A stretch of 64,000 bases of DNA from assembly GCA_937998875.1 (NCBI GenBank), contig CALLBO010000035.1:88776-152775 (forward strand). The letters run 5' to 3'. Both the position numbers and the translations under genes were made by a program. The notes under the pieces are model-generated. The model was not told the origin of the DNA. It was given only the letters and a program-made list of their open reading frames with translations, and made no database searches. This document shows, in pieces, positions 20,857-28,520 of this stretch. The stretch is from an uncultured Granulosicoccaceae bacterium (lineage in GTDB: Bacteria > Pseudomonadota > Gammaproteobacteria > Granulosicoccales > Granulosicoccaceae). The first letter of the stretch is position 1. Every line of letters starts with the position of its first letter.

Positions 20857-21064
20857 GAATATCCTGATAAGTAAGAGGGGGAGGTAGATAAGACAGTTGT
20901 CAGACCGGCTGGTTCAAGCACGCTAAGAACATAGAGTCGGGACGTTGCGGCTAGGCCGGAGTTTAGTGCAGGCATTGTATTATAGTAGCCAGACCGTTGC
21001 TGAATGCGCGATGACCCTGCGTTAGCGCGTTACCGCATGTTTAATAAGCCGGCTGGAGCCAATA

Positions 21065-21694
21065 ATGAAATTCTACGATTGCGCCACTGCCCCAAGCCCG
21101 CGCCGGGTGAGGATGTTTATTGCAGAGAAAAATCTCGATGTTCCGGTGGTTGAAGTAGATCTCGGCAGCAGGGAACAGCACGGTGATGCGTTTGCCAGTC
21201 TCAATCCGCATCGTACAGTGCCTGTACTGGAACTGGCCGACGGTACTGTGCTCACGTCGTCCCATGCAATCTGCCGGTATCTTGAGGAAGTGCATCCCCG
21301 GCCGGCATTGATGGGAAGCAACCCGCAAGAGCGCGGGCGGATCGCAGATCTCGACTGGCGTATTGAGCAGGAAGGGTTTCTTGCAGTGGGTGAGTCTTTT
21401 CGTAATCGTGCAAAATCGTTTAAAAATAATGCGGTACCTGGTAAGCACGAACATGCGCAGATTCCAGAGCTGGTGGATCGCGGCCGCAGCAGAGCATCCC
21501 AGTTTATGCAGTGGCTGGATACACAACTCGATGATCAGACTTTTGTAGCTGGTGAGCAATTCAGTGTTGCTGATATCACCGCATTTACGGCGATTGAATT
21601 TGCAAAGTGGATAAAGCTCGAAGCACCTGCAGAGTATGTAAATCTTCACCGATGGTATAGTGCGGTATCGGCGCGAGATAGTGCCCGGTTATGA
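21065..21694 (+). CDS. Glutathione S-transferase family protein
   Basis: 209 aa. The N-terminal thioredoxin-like domain (1-77) holds CATAPSPRRVRMFIAEKN, where S11 or C6 could be the catalytic residue, the cis-proline RTVPVLEL and the glutathione gamma-glutamyl site TSSHAICRYL. The helical C-terminal domain carries the N-capping box VADITAFTA. The subclass and substrate cannot be told from sequence. An 8-bp inverted repeat AGTGCCCG/CGGGCACT (21680-21703) straddles the stop codon and may act as the 3' end. Confidence 0.88.
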   Translation: MKFYDCATAPSPRRVRMFIAEKNLDVPVVEVDLGSREQHGDAFASLNPHRTVPVLELADGTVLTSSHAICRYLEEVHPRPALMGSNPQERGRIADLDWRIEQEGFLAVGESFRNRAKSFKNNAVPGKHEHAQIPELVDRGRSRASQFMQWLDTQLDDQTFVAGEQFSVADITAFTAIEFAKWIKLEAPAEYVNLHRWYSAVSARDSARL

Positions 21695-21756
21695 TCGGGC
21701 ACTGGAATCTCGAAGTGGTTAGCTAAGACCTGCCTTTTGCAGTTACTAGTAACCCG

Positions 21757-23061
21757 TTACCAATACTTAAGAGCTCCGCTGTACATATTCTCAAGATCAA
21801 CCAGATTGGAGTCACGCGGTGCGTTGGCGATTGCACGCTGTTGTCTAAAAGAGGATTCGGCCAGCGCGTTTACATGTGAATGATCAAAGCCGACACCGCT
21901 CAAGCCGTTCGGTATGTGCGTATCACGCATCAGTTCTACCAGACGCTTATGTAGAACTTCACCGGCTTCATCTTTGGTAGCTCCTTTGGTATCGGCGTTT
22001 AGAAAGTTTGCACCCTCAAGGTGTCTGTCAGGCGTCGCCTCTGCGGTGTGCTTAAAAATAGACGGGGCGCTTATAATGACGCTAATACCGTGTGGAATAA
22101 ACGGTGATGAAACCTGATATCCATCAGTTGTGATGTCTTTCATCAAATGCGTAATGCCATAAGACATTGCGTGTGGCAGGTGCGTACCGGAATTACCAAA
22201 TGCAATGCCTGCCAGTGTCGCTCCCCACATCAGATTGTCTCTGGCTTCTTTATCGGTGTTGTCGGCAACACCCCGCACCAGATATTTACCGGCAATCTCC
22301 AGCGCTTTCTGCGCACTTAAATCGCTGAAAGGGTTCGCGCCCTGTATCAACTGTCGGGCATTCGGGTCTTTGATTTCAAGGTGTCTGGTATAAGCCTTTG
22401 CTGTGTAACACTCCAGTGCATGGCACAACAAATCAAACCCGGTGGAAGCAACGACGTTGCCCGGCAGTGTATCGCAACACTGAGGGTCAACAATTGCCTG
22501 TGTTGCAAGCAAATGCGGACTGGCAACCACAAACTTGGTGTCAAGATCGTTCAATCGAATCACGGTGATAGACGTACATTCGCTGCCGGTGCCGGAGGTA
22601 GTTGCGCAGGCAATATGCGGTAGTACCGGTCCCGGTACCGGTTTGCTGTTGCCGATTGGGGCAGCAAAATAATCGCGTATATGGCCACCGTGTTGTGCAA
22701 CCAGTAATGCGCCCTTGGCTGTGTCAATAACGCTGCCACCACCGACTGAAATCACACCGTCCGGATCAGCATCTTTAAGCATGGCTGCAGCCTGCATCAC
22801 ACAATCGTCGTCAGGTTCAATGCGAATAGCAGAGAAAATGCTGAACTGGATATTCTGTTGCGTCAAAGATTTTCGGACTATCTCAACGATGGGTCCTGAC
22901 TCAAGTATGGGGTCTGTAAACAGGACAACTTTTTTAAAGCCTATTGCGTTTGCACGTTCTCCGACTTCGGCAAGTGAACCTCTGCCGAATGTCAGTTTTG
23001 GCATTGCGACTGTAAAACTGTTGGCGCCGTTGTCTGTTGGTTCGAAGTATTGACAGCCCAT
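21757..23061 (-). CDS. Iron-containing alcohol dehydrogenase, hydroxyacid-oxoacid transhydrogenase-like
   Basis: 434 aa, group III Fe-ADH. The NAD-binding loop GGGSVIDTAKG is at about 102-112, and GTGSECTS follows. Metal ligands are expected in FDLLCHALE and the GTHLPHAMSYGI and FIPHGISV segments. The long form with QGANPFSDLSA and FGNSGTHLPHAMSY resembles ADHFE1, which transfers hydride from 4-hydroxybutyrate to 2-oxoglutarate with bound NAD; the assignment is inference from those segments. It lies upstream of and on the same strand as the MttB gene, with a GMC oxidoreductase gene behind it. Confidence 0.85.
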   Translation of the reverse strand: MGCQYFEPTDNGANSFTVAMPKLTFGRGSLAEVGERANAIGFKKVVLFTDPILESGPIVEIVRKSLTQQNIQFSIFSAIRIEPDDDCVMQAAAMLKDADPDGVISVGGGSVIDTAKGALLVAQHGGHIRDYFAAPIGNSKPVPGPVLPHIACATTSGTGSECTSITVIRLNDLDTKFVVASPHLLATQAIVDPQCCDTLPGNVVASTGFDLLCHALECYTAKAYTRHLEIKDPNARQLIQGANPFSDLSAQKALEIAGKYLVRGVADNTDKEARDNLMWGATLAGIAFGNSGTHLPHAMSYGITHLMKDITTDGYQVSSPFIPHGISVIISAPSIFKHTAEATPDRHLEGANFLNADTKGATKDEAGEVLHKRLVELMRDTHIPNGLSGVGFDHSHVNALAESSFRQQRAIANAPRDSNLVDLENMYSGALKYW

Positions 23062-23234
23062 GAGATGCTCCCGATGTTGATAGCTACCAGTGTATCAATA
23101 CTGCGAGAATTTGCACCGCTCAGGAGATGTTCAAGCCTGATTTCCCGATTGATTCGGGTGGTGTGGCCGGAGACTCATCTGTTTGCGAAATTGTACAGCC
23201 GCACTTCTGCCGGTACTGGTTAATGATCAGACTG

Positions 23235-24851
23235 TTATAGCGGATAATCTTCGAGGATAAGATCTGCGGCTTTTTCTCCCACCATAATCGCCGGCGCGTT
23301 GGTGTTGCCGGTAGGGATAGACGGAAAAACAGATGCATCTGCAATGCGCAGGCCTGTGAGATCATGTACTTTTAAGCGTGCATCAACAACCGACGTATTA
23401 CGATCAGCACCCATTTTACAGGTGCCACATGGATGAAAAACCGTCCATGCGTTCTCAGAGATGAACTGACCCAATTCGTCATCGCTTTGAACGCTAACTC
23501 CCGGGTAGATTTCCTCCTCTACCAGACTCTGCATAGATTCAGTTTGCAGGTAGCGTCGCATCAGCTTCATGCCTTTGAGCATCAGATGTCTGTCGTGCCC
23601 GGTGGCCAGATAGTTTGGCTGTATAGAAGGTGCAGCGAATGGATCATCTGATTGGATGTGAATGTTGCCGACACTGGTAGGCTTACAGGGATTGTAACCG
23701 AGCAAAAAACCGGGAAACGGGTCAGGATTTATCAGTGGCCGGGTTCCGACTGGTGCACGGGTGTAACTCAATGGTGAGAAATACAACTGCAGATCAGGTC
23801 TGTCACTATCCGGCTGGCTCCGTATAAACCCGCCTGCCTGATTAACACTTAGGCTCAACGGACCTTTACGGCCGAACAAATATTTTAGACCGGCACTAAG
23901 TTTGCCGGTCAGTGGTCGTAGCTCTTCGTTAAGAGAAGGCAGGCGTGACTTACAAACGATGTCGCCTCCAAGATGATCAGATAGATTTTCACCAACCTGT
24001 GGCAGATGATGAATCGGCTTGATGCCATGTGGTTTGATAACAGCAGGGTTGCCTATGCCGCTAAGCTCAAGCAACTGCGGTGTGTTAACGCTACCTGCGC
24101 AAACAATGATCTCGGCTCGGGCGAAGGCGGTGACGTTCTTACCGTTCTGTCGGTAGTCAACCCGATCAATTGTAGAACCGTTGCCATGCAACTTTGTTAC
24201 CTGTGCCGCGGTTTCAAGTGTCAGGTTTTTTCTTGTCAGGGCAGGGTGCAGGTAACATCTGGCAGTAGATCCCCGCCATCCATGCTGAGTTGTTATCTGG
24301 TAAAGCGCGGCACCTTCCATTTCATCTGCGTTGTAGTCCGGGTTAAACGGAATCTGCAATTGTTTTGATGCTTCAATAAAATGACCGCACAGAGGATGAA
24401 CTTCATTGTGAGTACTGTGAACTGAGAGCAGGCCATCAGTGCCGCGCTGTAGATGTTGCGTGCCATCCCAGGCTTCCATGCGTTTGAATATCGGTGCAAC
24501 ATCTGCCCAGCCCCATCCCGGTGCCGTAACCGCCCAGTCGTCGTAGTCCTTCGGGTGGCCTCGCACAAATACCATCGCGTTGATTGAACTTGATCCGCCA
24601 AGCACTTTCCCTCTTGGCCAATAGCTTGGTTTATTGTTTAACGTCGGAACCGGCTCAGTGTGGTATTTCCAGTTGACGCGCTCATCGTAGTAAGTCTTGC
24701 CGTAGCCAATCGGCATTTGCACAAACAGTCTGCGGTCGGTGCCACCGGCTTCCAGTAACAGAATCTGATGGCGACCGTTGGCGCTAAGCCGGTTGGCGAG
24801 AACTGCGCCGGCAGAACCAGCGCCAATAATAATAAAATCGAATTCTTGCAA
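23235..24851 (-). CDS. GMC-family FAD-dependent choline/alcohol dehydrogenase
   Basis: 538 aa. The FAD motif IIIGAGSAGAVLANRLS opens the protein. GMC signature 1 is in GKVLGGSSSINAMVFVRGH and signature 2 in AGSVNTPQLLELSGIG. The C-terminal catalytic His region reads FHPCGTCKMG, with NTNAPAIMVGEKAADL after it. Similar to BetA choline dehydrogenase but divergent enough that other alcohols are possible. I prefer a TTG start at 24851 (MQEFDFIIIGAG, the usual GMC opening); a GTG at 24953 would add 34 residues with no family support. It is transcribed towards the Fe-ADH gene, 173 bases away. Confidence 0.85.
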   Translation of the reverse strand: MQEFDFIIIGAGSAGAVLANRLSANGRHQILLLEAGGTDRRLFVQMPIGYGKTYYDERVNWKYHTEPVPTLNNKPSYWPRGKVLGGSSSINAMVFVRGHPKDYDDWAVTAPGWGWADVAPIFKRMEAWDGTQHLQRGTDGLLSVHSTHNEVHPLCGHFIEASKQLQIPFNPDYNADEMEGAALYQITTQHGWRGSTARCYLHPALTRKNLTLETAAQVTKLHGNGSTIDRVDYRQNGKNVTAFARAEIIVCAGSVNTPQLLELSGIGNPAVIKPHGIKPIHHLPQVGENLSDHLGGDIVCKSRLPSLNEELRPLTGKLSAGLKYLFGRKGPLSLSVNQAGGFIRSQPDSDRPDLQLYFSPLSYTRAPVGTRPLINPDPFPGFLLGYNPCKPTSVGNIHIQSDDPFAAPSIQPNYLATGHDRHLMLKGMKLMRRYLQTESMQSLVEEEIYPGVSVQSDDELGQFISENAWTVFHPCGTCKMGADRNTSVVDARLKVHDLTGLRIADASVFPSIPTGNTNAPAIMVGEKAADLILEDYPL

Positions 24852-25097
24852 GTGGCTGACGCCATGCCTTGAGTTGCTGACAGCGTACCTATTTTTTATT
24901 GATGCGCAATATCTAATTTGTCGAGTTGAAGACCTGATGCCACCAGGTATCACAGCCGTTTCGGGCCAGTTACTTGTTAATTCTTCAATCGGCTTCAGCT
25001 AACTGTGCCGATAACCTTTTTCGTTTTGTAGAATCCCGGTTTTTGTTGGGCCCGCAGGACTTCTGCGCTTATTGAACATATTGGCGCTTACAGGATG

Positions 25098-25133
25098 AAA
25101 AAAAGCCCGCACCTAGTTAAGGCACGGGCTTTT
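25098..25133 (-). terminator. Terminator of the repeat lipoprotein gene
   Basis: Read on the minus strand: AGCCCGTGCC, a 7-nt loop, GGTGCGGGCT (one internal mismatch), then a run of Ts. It lies 24 bases behind the stop codon at 25157. The rest of the 24852-25156 gap holds nothing else I can name. Confidence 0.85.
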
Positions 25134-25156
25134 GTAAAGCACAGTCTTGGTGTGTT

Positions 25157-26242
25157 TTACTTTACGCCAAGAGCGCGAACAGTTGACATGTTCAAGTACT
25201 TATCAACCGGAAGACCTTTAGCGCGCTGAAACGCGTTTACTGCAGACATGGTGTCCGCACCGATGGTGCCATCGATTGGTCCAGGGTTGTAGCCTGCTGA
25301 CTTAAGCGAGCGCTGGATTTGAGATATCTTGCTTGAAGTCATGTTGGTTTCGCAAAGGATTTCACGCCACTCTACAGACTCGGCGCTTACCAGTTCCTTA
25401 CGCGATACATTGCTGTACTTAGCAGGAATTTCAATAACACGTTGCGAAGCAGGAGAAGCCTGTTCAGTGACAGAGATAGTCTTATACTTGGCTGGTATCG
25501 TAACCTTGCGAGTGGTTGCAGCAGTTGCTACAACCTGCTTGGTAACAGACTTGTACTCAGCAGGGATTGCAACGGTACGCGTAGTTGCAGGTGACTTCAG
25601 TACGCGCTTAGTCACAGTTTTGTAAACAGCGGGTACTTCTACCAGACACATGATTTCGCCAGTGTCATTATCAATACGCTGGATAGGGCCTGAACCTGCT
25701 TTCCACTCTTTACGCGCGGCAGAGACTAGTACGCGGCTTGAAACGGTTTCATATTGCGCTGGAACCTGTATGAGCTTTTTGGAAGCCGGCTTAACCAGTA
25801 CTCTTTCAGTGACAGTTTTATATGTCGCTGGTACTACCTCAAGCTTTTCAGTCGCTTCTGAAACCAGTACACGTTTGGAGCCTTGCTTGAAGCTCGCTGG
25901 AATCACCTCGATGCGTTGACCCGCTTCTTCGACCAGTTGTCTTTCTGTCACGCTACGATATTTAGCGGGCTTGATGATCTTTGTGAAGCACTGACCGGGT
26001 TTTGCGTTTGGTGGTGTCAGGCTGCTTCCAGCAGATGATGCGGGAATGATTGCAAGCTTGGCTTCTTTTGCTGCAAGTATGCGCTCGCGCGCATCAAGCT
26101 CCGACGCACGGCTTTTAAGTGCCATGGCATCAGAGTCAGAAGTGATCATGCCTTTGTCGGATGTTGTAGAACAAGCGCTGAGTGCAGACACCAGTACAGC
26201 GCAAGAGGCTGCTGCAAACAATTTAGTTGAAAAACGCTGCAT
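25157..26242 (-). CDS. Lipoprotein with eight 23-residue repeats and a peptidoglycan-binding domain
   Basis: 361 aa. A lipoprotein signal peptide ends at LSA-C24. After a short helical stretch (40-66) come eight repeats built on [V/I]-x-[V/I/K]-P-A-x-[Y/F]-x-x-V-[T/S], with the PA pairs at residues 92, 115, 138, 161, 204, 227, 250 and 273, a period of exactly 23 apart from a 20-residue insertion in the middle. Cysteines at 85, 199 and 297 and EW pairs mark two blocks of four. Residues 303-361 are a PG_binding_1 domain (IQRSLKSAGYNPGPIDG). It is probably an outer-membrane lipoprotein touching peptidoglycan. Function unknown. Confidence 0.85.
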   Translation of the reverse strand: MQRFSTKLFAAASCAVLVSALSACSTTSDKGMITSDSDAMALKSRASELDARERILAAKEAKLAIIPASSAGSSLTPPNAKPGQCFTKIIKPAKYRSVTERQLVEEAGQRIEVIPASFKQGSKRVLVSEATEKLEVVPATYKTVTERVLVKPASKKLIQVPAQYETVSSRVLVSAARKEWKAGSGPIQRIDNDTGEIMCLVEVPAVYKTVTKRVLKSPATTRTVAIPAEYKSVTKQVVATAATTRKVTIPAKYKTISVTEQASPASQRVIEIPAKYSNVSRKELVSAESVEWREILCETNMTSSKISQIQRSLKSAGYNPGPIDGTIGADTMSAVNAFQRAKGLPVDKYLNMSTVRALGVK

Positions 26243-26561
26243 TGAATTCTCCGTGAGATTACTAACCCGGGAATCGCTAAAAAACCGGGGTTGAAAAATG
26301 AATCAGCGGTAGCGCAAGGAAACAATGTCGCTGTGCAGATCCGCTGTCGACCCAGTTATCGGCAGTCAGTGCTTAACACGTAGATACCGAGCGCCAAAAC
26401 TTGCGGGTAGAATGTGGTTATTGATCACACAACAATGTAAGTCTCTGGGTTGCAAAGATATTTTCATACTCAACAGGAATGTTAAAAATTATGAAGTGAC
26501 AAATTGCAATACATCGTTTAGGTTCACAGCACAAATTTCTTTCAAATTGTCCGGAGGTACC
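26243..26561. other. Divergent intergenic region, lipoprotein and Lin0512 pair
   Basis: 319 bases with promoters for both sides expected. I see no convincing promoter pair, hairpin or small gene. The open frame reading into the Lin0512 gene from 26325 has no family support before the ATG at 26562. Confidence 0.5.
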
Positions 26562-26915
26562 ATGTCCAGGAAACGGCTGGTTGTTGAGATGGGAATGGGG
26601 GTAGATCTACGTGGTGGCGACTACACCAAGGCTGCCGTAAGGGCCCTCAGAGATGCGCTTTGGCATAACTCACTGACGGTTGTACCTGCGCTTGGGTACT
26701 CTGTTGATCAGATGGAAGTTGATGTAGAAATTGGTGTCGCACAACCTGAACAGGTAGATAAAGAAAAAGTTGCGGCGGTACTGCCCTATGGAAAAGCGAC
26801 GGTCACGGTGTCAAAAGGCGGGCTGGATATTCAAGAAGAAGATAAGCACACAATTGTTGCTAATGCCGCTGCGGTTGTTTATCTGAATTTTGAATCTTCC
26901 CCAGCAGTGGAGTGA
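26562..26915 (+). CDS. Lin0512 family protein (first of a tandem pair)
   Basis: 117 aa, small alpha/beta protein of unknown function. It opens SRKRLVVEMGMGVDLRGGDYTKAAVRA, the family signature, and later has a VEIGVAQPEQVD strand and PYGKATVTVSKGGL. A strong GGAGG at 26553-26557 fixes the ATG at 26562. The next gene, six bases after the stop, is a paralogue, so the products may form a heteromer. No catalytic motif is recognisable. Confidence 0.8.
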   Translation: MSRKRLVVEMGMGVDLRGGDYTKAAVRALRDALWHNSLTVVPALGYSVDQMEVDVEIGVAQPEQVDKEKVAAVLPYGKATVTVSKGGLDIQEEDKHTIVANAAAVVYLNFESSPAVE

Positions 26916-26921
26916 CTTGTT

Positions 26922-27293
26922 ATGCCGCTGAAAAGAATTATCCTCGAGATGGGAACCGGTAACGACCTCTATGGTGAGGACTATACCAAGGCTGCGAAGC
27001 GTGCAGTGCAGGATGCATTACATCACAGCTCCATTATTCTATTTCGGTCATTGGCCAAAGATCCGGCAATTGATCGCAAACGTATGGTGGTGAAGGTGGC
27101 GATCGGCGTTCAGAAGCCTGATCTGGTTGATTGTGATGCGGTGGCGTCAGAGCTGCCCCACGGTAAAGTGAGTGTTGTCGCAGAGGTGGGTGGTTTAAAT
27201 GTTGTTGATGAAGAGAATGATACCGTGTCTGTTATCGCCACGGCTGGTATCTCAGCCTATCTTGATCTGCCGGAGGGCAAGTATACTTTATAG
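26922..27293 (+). CDS. Lin0512 family protein (second of a tandem pair)
   Basis: 123 aa, paralogous to the preceding gene: KRIILEMGTGNDLYGEDYTKAAKRAVQDALHHSS aligns with its start, with the G-x-D-L-x-G-x-D-Y-T-K-A-A block conserved in both. The later segment KVAIGVQKPDLVDCDAVASELPHGKVSV matches too. It ends convergently with the thioredoxin gene on the other strand; no clear terminator lies in the 193-base gap. Function unknown. Confidence 0.8.
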   Translation: MPLKRIILEMGTGNDLYGEDYTKAAKRAVQDALHHSSIILFRSLAKDPAIDRKRMVVKVAIGVQKPDLVDCDAVASELPHGKVSVVAEVGGLNVVDEENDTVSVIATAGISAYLDLPEGKYTL

Positions 27294-27486
27294 GCGTGCA
27301 GGTAGCAGATGAGCTGGTGGCATAACTTGACGCTTGCGTGCCATCCTTGGCGTGTTTCGATGCCAGTCTCTGGCGCTATTACCCCGACTCCAGGTGACTG
27401 AAAAAAACTGAAAAAACAATTCAGACGCCTGGTGTTACATGAGCGATGATACCTTGCGCCTAAAGTCTATTCGAACAAACAGCCCG

Positions 27487-28371
27487 CTAGTGCAGGTAGG
27501 CAAACATCTTTCGGCGATAAGGCCCTACAGACGGATCGTCACCGAGCATGTCAAAGATAGACAATAACGTTGTTCGAGCACCGTCCTCCCCAAATTCCCG
27601 ATCCCGCTGCATCAGTTCCAGCAGCGTGGTGATTGCAGTGTCCGTGTCACCCCGAAGGGCTTGTTTAATGCCAAGCTTATAGGCAGCTTCACTGTTTGTT
27701 TTATCTTGCTGAAGTGCACTGGCAAGGCTCGCCTCATCGGTCGAGGCATCATCTGCGTCTGATAAGGTCAGCATGCCACGCAGCATTCCGGCTTCTGTCT
27801 TTTTGGCATCTTCTTCACTTAGTATCGACAGGCATTGTCGCGCATCATCATATTGACCGGCGGCAACGCAAAGCCTGCCGAGTGCAATGGCTACATCACC
27901 ATTGGCAGGATCCTCTGCCTGAGCCTCACGCAGAACAGCCATGGCCTGATCTATATTTCCCTGTTCCTGCAGTTGAGTAGCCAGCTCAATCGGGCTCGCT
28001 GCCTGTGGTTCCTCTTCTGCGGGAGGAGCTGCCTGCAGGTGTTTATCCAGGAATGCCCGCACTTCAGATTCCGGCAGCGCACCGGCAAATTCATCCACCA
28101 CAGCCCCCTGATGAATCAGCTTGACCGTCGGTAAACTGCGAATGCCGAGCTGCTGTGCAATCTCCTGCTCTGCCTCTGTGTCAATTTTGGCCAGTATGAA
28201 AGCACCTTGGTACTCATCGGCAAGTTTGGCAAGAATGGGCATGAGTGTCTGGCACGGCTGGCACCAGTCTGCCCAGAAATCCACCAGCACCGGCGTCTGC
28301 ATTGAGCCGTGAAGAATCACGGCTTCAAAATTCTCTTTCGTTACTTCAACAATATAGGGGGAGTCAGACAT
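27487..28371 (-). CDS. cnoX: Thioredoxin-TPR protein, CnoX (YbbN) type
   Basis: 294 aa. A thioredoxin domain (about 1-110) with WADWCQPCQTLMP holds a complete C-x-x-C pair, and a TPR-like helical domain follows (about 125-294). In E. coli CnoX the first cysteine is replaced and the protein acts as a holdase rather than an oxidoreductase; here both cysteines are present, so redox activity is possible. It faces parE across a 149-base divergent gap. Confidence 0.9.
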   Translation of the reverse strand: MSDSPYIVEVTKENFEAVILHGSMQTPVLVDFWADWCQPCQTLMPILAKLADEYQGAFILAKIDTEAEQEIAQQLGIRSLPTVKLIHQGAVVDEFAGALPESEVRAFLDKHLQAAPPAEEEPQAASPIELATQLQEQGNIDQAMAVLREAQAEDPANGDVAIALGRLCVAAGQYDDARQCLSILSEEDAKKTEAGMLRGMLTLSDADDASTDEASLASALQQDKTNSEAAYKLGIKQALRGDTDTAITTLLELMQRDREFGEDGARTTLLSIFDMLGDDPSVGPYRRKMFAYLH

Positions 28372-28520
28372 TCTTGGGTCCAGGAGTAATCAGATAGGAG
28401 TATTGTGAGGGAGTCGCCGCCATTATCAAGTTGCAATTAGCGCAGAACGATTCTTTCTGACCAGCGCCAGCCGTTGCGGTACCATTCGATCGCTTCTCGA
28501 AATCCGGAAATCAATACTCA

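Noticed and set aside
21041..21649. 202-aa antisense frame over the GST gene
   Set aside because: Opposite a clear GST; Cys- and His-rich with no recognisable family, typical of a shadow frame.
25329..25919. Two + strand frames with Ser/Thr/Ala-rich repeats
   Set aside because: They are the antisense of the 23-residue repeats in the lipoprotein gene.
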